Below are positions 37,281 to 46,585 of a stretch of DNA of 64,000 bases, piece by piece. The DNA is from Pseudomonas cuatrocienegasensis. GTDB lineage: Bacteria > Pseudomonadota > Gammaproteobacteria > Pseudomonadales > Pseudomonadaceae. Numbering within the stretch: the stretch's first letter is position 1; each line of letters begins with the position of its first letter. Made by a program: the position numbers and the translations under genes. A model generated the notes under the pieces. That model was given only the letters and a program-made list of their open reading frames with translations. It was not told where the DNA came from and searched no databases. The stretch lies in contig NZ_FOFP01000011.1 of the NCBI RefSeq assembly GCF_900110925.1, positions 62,001 through 126,000 on the forward strand. The letters run 5' to 3'.

Positions 37281-38168
37281 CTAATACCAGCGCGCCTCAC
37301 CTTCGGGGCGCTTCTTGAAGCGCTTCATGCTCCACATGTACTGGCTCGGATAAGCCCGTACATAGCGCTCGATCACCGCACTCATGGCGGCTACGCCTTC
37401 TTCCACATCGGTGCTGTACATCGCTTCGGGGGCAGCTTCCAGAATCACCTTGTAGCCGCTGCCATCGGGCAGGCGCAGGGCATGCAGGAACACGCCCTGG
37501 GCCTTGCCGCCAGCCAGCATGCCGGGCACGAACTTGCTGGTCAGCGCCAGGGTGCCGAGGAAGGGCACGAACACCCCGCTGGAAAGGCTCGGTTCAGGAT
37601 CGGCCGGGATGCCCACAGCGCCGCCTTTGCGCACCTCCTTGATGACACTGAGGATGCCTTCCTTGGTCGACGCGGCGACCCGGTTACCCATCTGCACACG
37701 CTGCTGACGCAACAGGTCATCGACCGCTTTGAGCTTCGGTGGCCGATAGAAAATGATCGGTTTGCACTGGTTGCAGTAGAAGTGGTTGAGCACTTCCCAG
37801 TTGCCCAGGTGGCTGGTGATGCCGACCACACCCTTGCCGGACGCCAGAGCCTGTTGCAGCACCTCAAGGCCTTCGACCTCGCGGATCAGACCGAGGGACT
37901 TCTGCGCCGGCCAGATCCAGGCGCAGGCGCTTTCCGTGAGGGTCTTGCCGATACCCGAGAGCGCTTCACGCAGCAGTTGATCGATAGCAGCCTCATCCAA
38001 CTCCGGGAAGCATTTGCTCAGGTTGATGCGGGTGACCTCGCGCGAGCCATTGGGCAGCTTCCACATCAGCCAGCCAATCATCCCACCGAGGGCCTGGACC
38101 ACGCGCCACGGCAACAGCGCAAACAGGCGCAGGAAACCGACCACCAGGGCGCCCTTGAATTTTTCCAC
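37281..38168 (-). CDS. htrB: Lipid A lauroyl-type acyltransferase (HtrB/LpxL family)
   Basis: A 295-residue inner-membrane acyltransferase adding a secondary acyl chain to lipid A. One N-terminal membrane segment (ALVVGFLRLFALLPW), the HX4E site in ITSHLGNWEVLNHF and the downstream PADPEPSLSSGVFVPFLG region are present. The frame opens at a TTG (38198), but the GTG at 38168 has GGAG six bases before it and gives the family start. Position beside tag matches PA0011 (htrB2) as I recall. Confidence 0.9.
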   Translation of the reverse strand: MEKFKGALVVGFLRLFALLPWRVVQALGGMIGWLMWKLPNGSREVTRINLSKCFPELDEAAIDQLLREALSGIGKTLTESACAWIWPAQKSLGLIREVEGLEVLQQALASGKGVVGITSHLGNWEVLNHFYCNQCKPIIFYRPPKLKAVDDLLRQQRVQMGNRVAASTKEGILSVIKEVRKGGAVGIPADPEPSLSSGVFVPFLGTLALTSKFVPGMLAGGKAQGVFLHALRLPDGSGYKVILEAAPEAMYSTDVEEGVAAMSAVIERYVRAYPSQYMWSMKRFKKRPEGEARWY

Positions 38169-38222
38169 GACAGACTCCAACCGCTCGAAAGGCGTCAAGT
38201 GTACCGGCCAAGCCTGGCGCAG

Positions 38223-38831
38223 TCAGTAAAGGCTGGTTCGCTGCCTGTGCTGCATATCGCGCTCGTAAGTCTCGACATCGAAGTTTGCGTCGATGCAGCG
38301 GAAGATCTCGCCCGCGCTTGGCAGGCTGGCACGCTCGACCTGGCGGGCGGCATCCCACAGACCGGAACGCAGCACTGACTTGGCACACTGGAAATAGCAG
38401 CTGTGGATATGGATGCGCAGCACGCTGCGCGGCAGCTTGCCCTGGGCCCGGCCCAACTCCAGCAACGCGGGGTCGAGAGAGATCTCGGCGCGGCCATTGA
38501 CCCGCAAACTCTCGCCCACCCCAGGGATCAGGAACAGCAGGGCGACCTGCGGGTTTTCGACGATATTGCGCAGGCTGTCGATGCGGTTGTTGCCGGGGCG
38601 ATCCGGCAGCAGCAGGGTCTGGTCGTCGAGAATCTGTACAAAACCCGGCGCATCGCCCCGCGGCGAGCAGTCCAAACCATCGCGGCCGACACTGGCCAGC
38701 ACCGCGAAGGGCGAGGCCGCGATCAGCGCGCGGTAGGGTTCGATCAGGCGGGGCAGTTCCTTGCGCCGCGAGCGCTCATGGCTTTCGCCATACAGCGCCT
38801 GCAATTCATCCAGCGTGGTGATGGTAGTCAT
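38223..38831 (-). CDS. PPOX-class FMN-dependent flavoprotein (MSMEG_1061 family)
   Basis: A 202-residue split-barrel flavoprotein related to pyridoxamine 5'-phosphate oxidase. FAVLASVGRDGLDCSPRGD and LLLPDRPGNNRIDSLRNI form the FMN site. It is not PdxH, which has a different C-terminus, and its substrate is unknown. Its ATG overlaps the tag stop codon by four bases (ATGA), so it is cotranslated with a DNA repair gene. Confidence 0.87.
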   Translation of the reverse strand: MTTITTLDELQALYGESHERSRRKELPRLIEPYRALIAASPFAVLASVGRDGLDCSPRGDAPGFVQILDDQTLLLPDRPGNNRIDSLRNIVENPQVALLFLIPGVGESLRVNGRAEISLDPALLELGRAQGKLPRSVLRIHIHSCYFQCAKSVLRSGLWDAARQVERASLPSAGEIFRCIDANFDVETYERDMQHRQRTSLY

Positions 38832-39382
38832 GACGCCCTCAGCTGCGCGTAGCGGTCACAGTCGGTGGTGTGATCCATCACCATACCCGTGGCCTGCATA
38901 AAGGCATAACAGATGGTCGGCCCGACAAAGGTGAAGCCGGCCTTTTTCAACGCCTTGCTCATCGCCTCGGCTTCGGCGGTGACCGCCGGTACCTGGCTGC
39001 GCTCGCTGAAGTGGTTGATCTTCGGCTGCCCACCGACGAACGACCAGAGCAGCGCCACCGGGTCTTCCAGTTGCAGCCAGGCCTGAGCGTTCTGCCGGGC
39101 CGCCTTGAGCTTGAGACGGTTGCGGATGATGCCGGGGTCCTGCATCAACAGCTCGATCTCCTCGTCGCTCAAACGCGCCAGACGTTCCGGATCGAAGCCG
39201 TGCAGCACCTGGCGATAGCGCTCACGCTTCTTCAGCACAGTGATCCACGACAGCCCGGCCTGGGCGCCTTCGAGCAGCAGCATCTCGAACAGATGCCGCG
39301 CATCGCGCTGCGGCACGCCCCATTCCTCGTCGTGGTAAGCCTGGTACAGCGGGTCGTCGTTACACCAGAAGCAGCGGCGCAT
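38828..39382 (-). CDS. tag: DNA-3-methyladenine glycosylase I
   Basis: A 184-residue base-excision repair enzyme that removes 3-methyladenine. Zinc-snap ligands appear as RRCFWCNDD at the N-terminus and in MDHTTDC near the end; the helix-hairpin-helix glycosylase core includes LLLEGAQAGLSWITVLKKR and FVGPTICYAFMQATGMV. The ATG at 39382 begins the family sequence; the frame upstream to 39430 runs toward a REP element. It is divergent from glyQ. Confidence 0.95.
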   Translation of the reverse strand: MRRCFWCNDDPLYQAYHDEEWGVPQRDARHLFEMLLLEGAQAGLSWITVLKKRERYRQVLHGFDPERLARLSDEEIELLMQDPGIIRNRLKLKAARQNAQAWLQLEDPVALLWSFVGGQPKINHFSERSQVPAVTAEAEAMSKALKKAGFTFVGPTICYAFMQATGMVMDHTTDCDRYAQLRAS

Positions 39383-39436
39383 GGCAGTGGGCCTCGGTCG
39401 GGAGAGAAGCCGACTATAGCGGTGCATCATCGCCTT

Positions 39437-39505
39437 GTAGGAGCGAATTTATTCGCGATAGCCGCCACCATGCCGGCCCAGGATGGCGAATAAATTAGCG
39501 CCTAC
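39437..39505. repeat. REP doublet (REPIN-like)
   Basis: GTAGGAGCGAATTTATTCGC on the left faces GCGAATAAATTAGCGCCTAC on the right with about 30 bases between. It lies in the divergent tag-glyQ region. Confidence 0.8.
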
Positions 39506-39595
39506 TCCAGCCCGCTCCGCGCCTTGTCCTGCGGGCTGGGCCGGTTTTCGATATACTCCCCGGCTTTCCGTCGCAGCCCAACAGGTGAATTTTTC

Positions 39596-40543
39596 GTGAG
39601 CCAGACCAAGCCTGCCGTGCGCACCTTCCAGGACCTGATCCTCGCCTTGCAACAATACTGGGCCGAGCAGGGTTGTGTGGTGCTGCAGCCTTACGACATG
39701 GAAGTGGGCGCCGGCACCTTCCACACCGCCACCTTCCTGCGCGCCATCGGTCCCGAGACCTGGAACGCTGCCTACGTGCAGCCTTCGCGCCGTCCCACCG
39801 ACGGCCGCTATGGCGAGAACCCCAACCGCCTGCAGCACTACTACCAGTTCCAGGTGGTGCTCAAGCCGAACCCGGAAAACTTCCAGGAGCTGTACCTCGG
39901 CTCGCTGAAGGCCATCGGCGTTGACCCGCTGGTGCACGACATCCGCTTCGTCGAAGACAACTGGGAATCGCCGACCCTCGGCGCCTGGGGTCTGGGCTGG
40001 GAAATCTGGCTCAACGGCATGGAAGTCACCCAGTTCACCTACTTCCAGCAGGTCGGTGGCCTGGAGTGCTACCCGGTGACCGGTGAGATCACCTACGGCC
40101 TGGAGCGCCTGGCCATGTACCTGCAGGGCGTCGACTCGGTCTACGACCTGATCTGGACCGACGGCCCCTTCGGCACCGTGACCTACGGCGATGTGTTCCA
40201 CCAGAACGAGGTGGAGCAGTCGACCTACAACTTCGAGCACGCCAACGTCGAGAAGCTGTTCGAGCTGTTCGACTTCTACGAGTCGGAAGCCAATCGCCTG
40301 ATCGAGCTTGAACTGCCCCTGCCGACCTACGAGATGGTGCTCAAGGCCTCGCACACCTTCAACCTGCTCGACGCCCGCCGCGCCATTTCGGTGACCGCGC
40401 GTCAGCAATACATCCTGCGCGTGCGCGCCCTGGCCCGTGCCGTGGCGCAGAGCTACCTGCAGGCGCGGCGCAAACTCGGTTTCCCGCTCGCCACCCCCGA
40501 CCTGCGTGATGAAGTACTGGCCAAGCTGGAGGCTGCAGAATGA
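39596..40543 (+). CDS. glyQ: Glycine-tRNA ligase alpha subunit
   Basis: A 315-residue class II synthetase catalytic subunit of the bacterial alpha2-beta2 type. It contains [20 protein letters not shown] and [20 protein letters not shown], and the family's [20 protein letters not shown] segment (motif 2 region). The start is the GTG at 39596, preceded by AGGTGA; the open frame to 39524 exceeds the family length. It overlaps glyS by four bases. Confidence 0.97.
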   Translation: MSQTKPAVRTFQDLILALQQYWAEQGCVVLQPYDMEVGAGTFHTATFLRAIGPETWNAAYVQPSRRPTDGRYGENPNRLQHYYQFQVVLKPNPENFQELYLGSLKAIGVDPLVHDIRFVEDNWESPTLGAWGLGWEIWLNGMEVTQFTYFQQVGGLECYPVTGEITYGLERLAMYLQGVDSVYDLIWTDGPFGTVTYGDVFHQNEVEQSTYNFEHANVEKLFELFDFYESEANRLIELELPLPTYEMVLKASHTFNLLDARRAISVTARQQYILRVRALARAVAQSYLQARRKLGFPLATPDLRDEVLAKLEAAE

Positions 40544-42594
40544 GTACCCGTGATTTTCTCGTCGAACTGGGCACTGAAGAGCTGCCACCCAAGGCGCTGA
40601 AAACCCTCGGCGAAGCCTTCCTCGCCGGTATCGAAAAGGGCCTCAAGGCCGCTGGTCTGAAGCACGGTGCCGTACGCTTCTTCGCCGCGCCACGTCGCCT
40701 GGCGGTGCAGATCGAGCAGCTTGAAGAGCAGCAAGCCGACCGTTCGATGAACCTCGACGGCCCGCCCTTGCAAGCCGCCTTCGACGCCGACGGCAACCCG
40801 ACCCAGGCGGCCCTGGGCTTCGCCAAGAAGTGCGGCGTCGACCTCGCCGAAATCGACCGCAGCGGGCCGAAGCTCAAGTTCAGCCAGCACATTCCCGGCC
40901 AGCCTGCGGTCAAGCTGCTGCCGGTGATCGTGCAGGATTCCCTGAATGATCTGCCGATCCCCAAGCGCATGCGCTGGGGCGCGCGCCGCGACGAGTTCGT
41001 GCGGCCGACCCAGTGGCTGGTGATGCTGTTCGGTGACGACGTAGTGGACTGCGAAATCCTCACCCAGAAGGCCGGCCGGGTTTCCCGTGGCCACCGCTTC
41101 CATGCCAACCACGAGGTGCGCATCAGCAGCCCGCTGAGCTACGCCGAAGACCTGCGCAGCGCCTATGTGATTGCCGACTTCGCCGAGCGCCGCGCGCAGA
41201 TCATCGCCCGTGTCGATGAACTGGCTGCGGCAGAGCAGGGCACGGCCATCGTGCCGCCAGCGCTGCTCGATGAAGTCAGCGCCCTGGTCGAATGGCCGGT
41301 GCCGCTGGTCTGCTCGTTCGAGGAACGCTTCCTGGAAGTACCGCAGGAAGCGCTGATCACCACCATGCAGGACAACCAGAAGTACTTCTGCCTGCTGGAT
41401 GCCGCCGGCAAGCTGCTGCCGCGCTTTATCACCGTGGCCAACGTCGAGTCCAAGGACCCGGCGCAGATCGTTTCCGGCAACGAGAAGGTGGTGCGTCCGC
41501 GCCTGACCGACGCCGAGTTCTTCTTCAAGCAGGACAAGAAGCAGCCGCTGGAAACCTTCAACCAGCGCCTGGCCAACGTGGTCTTCCAGGCCCAGCTTGG
41601 CTCGGTCTACGACAAGGCGCAGCGGGTCAGCGCACTGGCCGGCTTTATCGCCGAGCGCATCGGCGGCGACGCCCAACGCGCGGCCCGTGCCGGCCTGCTG
41701 TGCAAATGCGATCTGGCCAGTGAAATGGTCGGCGAATTCCCGGAAATGCAGGGCATCGCCGGCTACTACTACGCCAAGCATGACGGCGAGCCGGAAGACG
41801 TCGCCCTGGCGCTGAACGAGCAGTACATGCCGCGTGGCGCCGGCGCCGAACTGCCGAGCACCCTGACCGGTGCTGCCGTGGCCCTGGCCGACAAGCTGGA
41901 TACCCTGGTCGGGATCTTCGGTATTGGCATGCTGCCCACCGGCAGCAAAGACCCCTACGCCTTGCGCCGCGCCGCCCTGGGTGTGCTGCGCATCCTGATC
42001 GAGAAGCAGCTGGACCTCGACCTGGTCGCGACCATCAGCTTCGCCGTGCGCCAGTTCGGCAGCAAGGTCAAAGCGGCCGGTCTGGACCTGCAAGTGCAGG
42101 ACTTCGTCTTCGACCGCCTGCGTGCGCGCTACGAAGATGAAGGCGTTGATGTGGCGGTGTATCAGGCCGTGCGTGCGGTCAACCCGGTTTCGCCGCTGGA
42201 CTTCGACCAGCGCGTGCAGGCCGTGCAAGCCTTCCGCGCACTGCCCCAGGCCGCGGCGTTGGCCGCTGCCAACAAGCGCGTATCGAACCTGCTGGGCAAG
42301 GCCGAAGGCAAGGTAGCGACTCAAGTCCAGGCGCATTACTTCGATACGCCGGCCGAGTTCGCCCTTAACGCCGCCATCCAGCAAGCCGACCAGGCCGTGC
42401 AACCCATGGCCCAGGCACGCCAGTACAGCGCCGCCCTGACGCATCTGGCAAGCCTGCGCGAGCCGGTCGACAGCTTCTTCGAAGCGGTGCTGGTGAATGC
42501 CGAGAACCCGGACGTACGCGCCAACCGCTACGCCTTGCTGGCCAAGTTGCGTGGGCTGTTCCTCGGCGTGGCGGACATTTCCGTTCTGGGCTGA
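40540..42594 (+). CDS. glyS: Glycine-tRNA ligase beta subunit
   Basis: A 684-residue tRNA-recognition subunit paired with GlyQ. Typical opening [19 protein letters not shown], the internal [14 protein letters not shown] and the C-terminal anticodon-binding-like region ([17 protein letters not shown]) are seen. Full length. Its ATG overlaps the glyQ TGA, keeping subunit ratios coupled. Confidence 0.97.
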   Translation: MSTRDFLVELGTEELPPKALKTLGEAFLAGIEKGLKAAGLKHGAVRFFAAPRRLAVQIEQLEEQQADRSMNLDGPPLQAAFDADGNPTQAALGFAKKCGVDLAEIDRSGPKLKFSQHIPGQPAVKLLPVIVQDSLNDLPIPKRMRWGARRDEFVRPTQWLVMLFGDDVVDCEILTQKAGRVSRGHRFHANHEVRISSPLSYAEDLRSAYVIADFAERRAQIIARVDELAAAEQGTAIVPPALLDEVSALVEWPVPLVCSFEERFLEVPQEALITTMQDNQKYFCLLDAAGKLLPRFITVANVESKDPAQIVSGNEKVVRPRLTDAEFFFKQDKKQPLETFNQRLANVVFQAQLGSVYDKAQRVSALAGFIAERIGGDAQRAARAGLLCKCDLASEMVGEFPEMQGIAGYYYAKHDGEPEDVALALNEQYMPRGAGAELPSTLTGAAVALADKLDTLVGIFGIGMLPTGSKDPYALRRAALGVLRILIEKQLDLDLVATISFAVRQFGSKVKAAGLDLQVQDFVFDRLRARYEDEGVDVAVYQAVRAVNPVSPLDFDQRVQAVQAFRALPQAAALAAANKRVSNLLGKAEGKVATQVQAHYFDTPAEFALNAAIQQADQAVQPMAQARQYSAALTHLASLREPVDSFFEAVLVNAENPDVRANRYALLAKLRGLFLGVADISVLG

Positions 42595-42608
42595 TGCCCA
42601 GCAGCGGC

Positions 42609-42655
42609 AAGCTGCAAGTCACACGCTCCACGCGAGCGGCGCTGGCTTGCAGCTT
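42609..42655. repeat. Inverted repeat AAGCTGCAAG / CTTGCAGCTT
   Basis: A perfect 10-bp inverted pair 27 bases apart, with a further CTTGCAGCT copy at 42668-42676, lies in the short glyS-gmhB gap. It could end the glyS transcript or be a dispersed repeat; no T-run is present. Confidence 0.55.
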
Positions 42656-42675
42656 GATGCTTGGAACTTGCAGCT

Positions 42676-43206
42676 ATGAAATTACTGATTCTCGACCGCG
42701 ACGGTGTCATCAACCATGACTCCGACGCCTATATCAAAACCCTGGATGAGTGGCTGCCCATTGACTCGTCCATCGCCGCCATTGCGCGACTGTCACGAGC
42801 CGGCTGGACGGTCGCCGTGGCCACCAACCAATCTGGTCTAGCCCGCGGTTACTATGACCTTGCCACCCTCGACAGCATGCACGCGCGCTTGCGCGAGCTG
42901 GTGGCCGAGCAGGGCGGTGAGGTTGGGCTGATCGTGCATTGCCCGCACGGCCCGAATGACGGCTGCGACTGCCGTAAACCCAAACCCGGTATGCTGCAGC
43001 AGATCGCCACGCACTACGGCGTCAGCCTGAGCGGCGTGTGGTTTGTCGGTGACAGCCGCAGTGACCTGGATGCAGCCCTGGCCGTCGATTGTCAGCCGGT
43101 GCTGGTACGCACGGGCAAAGGTGAACGCACACTGAGCATGCCATTGCCAGCCGGCACCTTGGTATTCGATGATTTGGCGGCAATTGCCGCGCAGCTTATC
43201 CACTGA
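42676..43206 (+). CDS. gmhB: D-glycero-beta-D-manno-heptose 1,7-bisphosphate 7-phosphatase
   Basis: A 176-residue HAD phosphatase of ADP-heptose synthesis for the lipopolysaccharide core. Motif I DRDGVINHD, motif II TNQSGLARG, the structural zinc site in CPHGPNDGCDCRKPKPGM and motif IV VGDSRSDLDAA are intact. The ATG at 42676 gives the family start; an in-frame TTG lies five codons upstream. It is followed by a PlsC-type gene 35 bases later. Confidence 0.95.
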   Translation: MKLLILDRDGVINHDSDAYIKTLDEWLPIDSSIAAIARLSRAGWTVAVATNQSGLARGYYDLATLDSMHARLRELVAEQGGEVGLIVHCPHGPNDGCDCRKPKPGMLQQIATHYGVSLSGVWFVGDSRSDLDAALAVDCQPVLVRTGKGERTLSMPLPAGTLVFDDLAAIAAQLIH

Positions 43207-43241
43207 CAACGCAGGCCCGGCCTGCAACGGTAAATCTCCCC

Positions 43242-44015
43242 ATGTCGACCGTGCCACTTCTCAGAACCGTTCTCTTCTATTTCCTGCTGGCTTCCACGTC
43301 CTGCATCTGGTGCATCGTCAGCGTGTTCGTCGCACCCTTCCTGTCGTTTCGCGCACGCTACCGCTTCGTCGTGCAGAACTGGTGCCGCTGTGCGACCTGG
43401 CTGGCCAAGGTGGTGGTCGGTATCCGCTACGAGATCAAGGGCCTGGAAAACATCCCCGAGCAGCCCTGCGTGATTCTCGCCAAGCACCAGAGCACCTGGG
43501 AAACCTTCTTCCTGTGCGGCTACTTCGAGCCCCTGAGCCAGGTGGTCAAGCGCGAGCTGCTGTATGTGCCGTTTTTCGGCTGGGCCATGGCCATGCTCAA
43601 ACCCATCGCCATCGACCGCAGCAACCCCAAGGCCGCGCTCAAGCAACTGGCCAAGCAGGGCCACGAGCGCCTGGAGCAGAACGTCTGGGTCCTGGTGTTC
43701 CCGGAAGGCACGCGCATCCCGGTCGGGCAGATCGGCAAGTTCTCCCGCGGCGGCGCGGCATTGGCCGTCAATGCCAACCTGCCGGTCCTGCCCATCGCCC
43801 ACAATGCCGGTGAATTCTGGCCCAAGGAAGGCTGGGGCAAGCGCTCTGGCACTGTCAGTGTGGTGATCGGCCCTGTGCTGCATGCAGAAGGCAGCGGCCC
43901 GCGAGCGATTGCCGACCTCAATGACCGCGCCTTTGCCTGGATCAGCCAGGCGCAAACCGAGATCGGCGCCCTTGCGCCCCAGAGTGCACCGGTAGACTCA
44001 CCAGAGCCCATCTGA
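43242..44015 (+). CDS. 1-acyl-sn-glycerol-3-phosphate acyltransferase (PlsC/LptA-like)
   Basis: A 257-residue membrane acyltransferase of phospholipid synthesis. One N-terminal membrane segment (VLFYFLLASTSCIWCIVSVF), the HX4E/D site H82-Q-S-T-W-E87, and the phosphate-site FPEGTRIPVGQIGKF. In PAO1 the gene in this position (PA0005, lptA) is next to gyrB; here 12.4 kb intervenes. It partners with gmhB on the same strand. Confidence 0.92.
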   Translation: MSTVPLLRTVLFYFLLASTSCIWCIVSVFVAPFLSFRARYRFVVQNWCRCATWLAKVVVGIRYEIKGLENIPEQPCVILAKHQSTWETFFLCGYFEPLSQVVKRELLYVPFFGWAMAMLKPIAIDRSNPKAALKQLAKQGHERLEQNVWVLVFPEGTRIPVGQIGKFSRGGAALAVNANLPVLPIAHNAGEFWPKEGWGKRSGTVSVVIGPVLHAEGSGPRAIADLNDRAFAWISQAQTEIGALAPQSAPVDSPEPI

Positions 44016-44021
44016 GCGATC

Positions 44022-44030
44022 TGTGGATAA
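44022..44030 (-). promoter_or_regulatory. Isolated perfect DnaA box
   Basis: TGTGGATAA, the complement of the consensus TTATCCACA, lies seven bases after the PlsC stop codon at the edge of an AT-rich 237-base intergenic region, about 19 kb from oriC. No gene was seen in the rest of the gap. Confidence 0.55.
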
Positions 44031-44252
44031 CCTGTTGATCAATTAATAATTTTTCACAGAAAGCATCCGTAACTATCTGATTTATGTAGTTTTTATGCTG
44101 AACTCGAATTGTCGATAAATTGGGCATAAGTTTTATAGTGACATCCTCGCAACAGAGTTCACGGTCTGCGCAGGCACAAACAGCTAAGCTGCTAAGAGAC
44201 TCCACTGCCAAGCACCTCCCACTAAAGCTTTGACGAAACGGAATTCGTAACC

Positions 44253-44873
44253 ATGCTTTCGATCTACCAGCTCAAACCCCGCTTTCAGAACCTGCTGCGC
44301 CCGCTGGTGCAGCGGCTCTTCAAGCATGGTGTAAGCGCCAATCAGGTCACCCTCAGCGCTGCCATCGTGTCGGTGCTGATCGGCCTGCTTCTTGCCATCT
44401 TCCCCGGTCACCTCTGGCTGTTCGCCCTGATCCCGCTGTGGATGCTGCTGCGTATGGCCCTTAATGCCGTGGATGGCATGCTCGCCCGGGAATTCGGCCA
44501 ACAATCCACCCTCGGCGCTTACCTCAACGAACTCTGCGACCTGATCGCCGATGCCGCGCTGTTTCTGCCTTTCGCCTTGTTGCCTGGGGTTTCCCCGGTG
44601 CTAGTGGTATTGCTGGTGATCGGCGCACTGATCAGCGAATACGCCGGCGTCATGGGGCCAATGGTCGGCGCTTCACGCCGCTACGACGGCCCGATGGGTA
44701 AGAGCGACCGCGCCTTCTGCTTTGGCGTGCTCGGCGCCGGCGTGGCCAGTGGTTTGCTACCCCTGAACTGGATCGACCCGGTTCTTGCGGTAATCACTGC
44801 TCTGCTGCTGTATACGCTGTACAACCGCGTACGCCAGGGGTTGGCGCAGGCGGCTTCCTCCAGCGAGGAATAG
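44253..44873 (+). CDS. CDP-alcohol phosphatidyltransferase (YnbA-like)
   Basis: A 206-residue integral membrane enzyme that would transfer a phosphatidyl group from CDP-diacylglycerol to an alcohol. The CDP-OH-P motif reads N71-A-V-D74-G-M-L-A-R79 and later G-A-Y-L-N-E-L-C-D: two of the four canonical aspartates are asparagine. E. coli YnbA, as I recall, shares these Asn changes, so they are a subfamily trait and not damage. The acceptor alcohol is unknown. It leads a three-gene cluster with an acyltransferase and a CdsA-like gene. Confidence 0.83.
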   Translation: MLSIYQLKPRFQNLLRPLVQRLFKHGVSANQVTLSAAIVSVLIGLLLAIFPGHLWLFALIPLWMLLRMALNAVDGMLAREFGQQSTLGAYLNELCDLIADAALFLPFALLPGVSPVLVVLLVIGALISEYAGVMGPMVGASRRYDGPMGKSDRAFCFGVLGAGVASGLLPLNWIDPVLAVITALLLYTLYNRVRQGLAQAASSSEE

Positions 44874-45022
44874 GAGGTGCGATGGCCGCTCAAGCTGGTG
44901 ACAGCAGAGATGCCATCAAACAGGATTCACCAAACTACCCTCCAGCGCCATGCCCTGAAGCCCACCCTGCTGCTGCCATGGCGTTCACAGGTCCGACTCG
45001 GTTAGGAAATAAGGAAATACCC

Positions 45023-45643
45023 ATGCTTGCGTCCCTGATCGCCTTTTTTATCACTTCCGCTGCGCGATTGCTCACCGGTGCCCGCGCCTTGTGGCTGGGC
45101 AGCACCGCCCAAGCGGTACAGCGCATCTACTACGCCAACCACAGCAGCCATGGCGACTTCGTGTTGCTCTGGGCTTCGCTACCGGCAGAGTTGCGCAAGC
45201 GTACCCGCCCGGTGGCCGGTTCGGACTACTGGATGAAAGGCGCGCTGCGCAGTTTCCTGATCCAGCGCGTGTTCAACGGCGTGCTGGTCGACCGGCAACG
45301 CAGCGAGCCGAGCAGCAATCCGCTGCAGGCGATGCTCGATGCCCTGGAGCAGGGCGATTCGCTGATCGTCTTCCCGGAAGGCACGCGCAACATGGAGGAT
45401 GGTCTGCTGCCGTTCAAGAGTGGCCTCTACCACATGGCCAAGGCGCGGCCGGATGTCGAGGTGATACCCGTGTGGATCGCCAACCTCAACCGGGTGATGC
45501 CCAAGGGCCGCGCCCTGCCGTTACCGTTGCTGTGCACCCTGAGTTTCGGCGCGCCACTGGGCCTGGATGAAGAGGAGGGCAAAGACGCCTTCCTCGAGCG
45601 CGCGCGCAACGCCCTGCTGGCCCTGGCTCTCGAGGAGGTTTGA
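45023..45643 (+). CDS. Lysophospholipid acyltransferase family protein
   Basis: A 206-residue PlsC-domain protein. The HX4D site is H40-S-S-H-G-D45 and the acyl-acceptor phosphate motif FPEGTRNMEDG; a short N-terminal hydrophobic helix LASLIAFFITSAARLL anchors it. The frame is open to 44882, but AAGGA seven bases before the ATG at 45023 fixes that start. It sits between the YnbA-like and YnbB-like genes and its stop overlaps the region just before the latter's ATG (AGGAGG inside its last codons). Confidence 0.85.
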   Translation: MLASLIAFFITSAARLLTGARALWLGSTAQAVQRIYYANHSSHGDFVLLWASLPAELRKRTRPVAGSDYWMKGALRSFLIQRVFNGVLVDRQRSEPSSNPLQAMLDALEQGDSLIVFPEGTRNMEDGLLPFKSGLYHMAKARPDVEVIPVWIANLNRVMPKGRALPLPLLCTLSFGAPLGLDEEEGKDAFLERARNALLALALEEV

Positions 45644-45644
45644 G

Positions 45645-46577
45645 ATGGATCGCAATACCTTGCTGCTGTTCGCCGGCATCGGCGGCCTCCTGCTACTGGC
45701 CAGCCTGATCGGTTGGCTGCTGAAATACCGCGCCGGCCCCGGCCCACAACCGGTCATCGACAACCTCAACGCCCGTATCAACGCCTGGTGGGTGATGGTG
45801 CTGGTGATCGGTTTCGCCTTCCTGTTCGGCTATACCGGCGTGGTGGTGCTGTTCTACTGCGTATCGTTCTACGCCCTGCGCGAGTTCATGACCCTGACCC
45901 CAACCCGGCGCAGCGACTACCCGGCTCTGGTTGCCGCGTTCTACTTTGCCCTGCCGATGCAGTACCTGCTGATCGGCATCGGCTGGTACGGCCTGTTTGC
46001 CATCTTTATTCCGGTCTACCTGTTCCTGCTGCTGCCGATTCTCTCGTCCCTGGGCGGTGATACCACGCGCTTTCTCGAGCGTACATCCAAGGTGCAGTGG
46101 GGGCTGATGATCGCCGTGTACTGCATCTCCAGCGTACCGGCGCTGCTGACCCTGGAAATCGCCGGCTACGAGGGCCGCAACCTGCTGCTGATCGCCTGGC
46201 TGGTGATCGTCGTGCAGATCTCTGACGTGCTGCAGTACGTCTGCGGCAAGCTCGCCGGCAAACACAAGATCGCGCCCAAACTGTCACCCTCGAAAACCGT
46301 GGAAGGCTTCTTCGGCGGCGTCGCCCTGGCGACCCTGATCGGCGCCTCGCTGTACTGGATCACCCCGTTCGCCTTCTGGCAGGCTGGGCTGTTCGCCCTG
46401 CTGGTGTGCCTGCTCGGCTTCGCCGGCGGCCTGGTGATGTCGGCAATCAAGCGCGACCGCGGCGTAAAGGATTGGGGCCACATGATCGAAGGCCACGGCG
46501 GCATGCTCGACCGCCTCGACTCAGTGTGCTTCGCCGCGCCGGTGTTCTTTCATATGGTGCGGTATTGGTGGGGGTAA
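45645..46577 (+). CDS. Phosphatidate cytidylyltransferase (CdsA/YnbB-like)
   Basis: A 310-residue polytopic membrane enzyme expected to make CDP-diacylglycerol from phosphatidate and CTP. The Cds signature is in LSPSKTVEGFFGG and KRDRGVKDWGHMIEGHGGML with the terminal DRLDS; eight or so membrane segments precede it. It begins two bases after the acyltransferase stop. With the YnbA-like enzyme it would supply its own CDP-lipid substrate. The housekeeping cdsA is expected elsewhere in the genome. Confidence 0.87.
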   Translation: MDRNTLLLFAGIGGLLLLASLIGWLLKYRAGPGPQPVIDNLNARINAWWVMVLVIGFAFLFGYTGVVVLFYCVSFYALREFMTLTPTRRSDYPALVAAFYFALPMQYLLIGIGWYGLFAIFIPVYLFLLLPILSSLGGDTTRFLERTSKVQWGLMIAVYCISSVPALLTLEIAGYEGRNLLLIAWLVIVVQISDVLQYVCGKLAGKHKIAPKLSPSKTVEGFFGGVALATLIGASLYWITPFAFWQAGLFALLVCLLGFAGGLVMSAIKRDRGVKDWGHMIEGHGGMLDRLDSVCFAAPVFFHMVRYWWG

Positions 46578-46585
46578 ATATCCAG

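Noticed and set aside
40453..42444. A 663-codon open frame antisense to glyS
   Set aside because: glyS is certain. The antisense frame is open because of GC-rich third positions, and its translation is low-complexity without family motifs.
44874..45022. Upstream extension of the acyltransferase from the ATG at 44882
   Set aside because: The extra 47 residues are Pro/Ala-rich and unlike the family, whereas AAGGA before 45023 gives a clear start.
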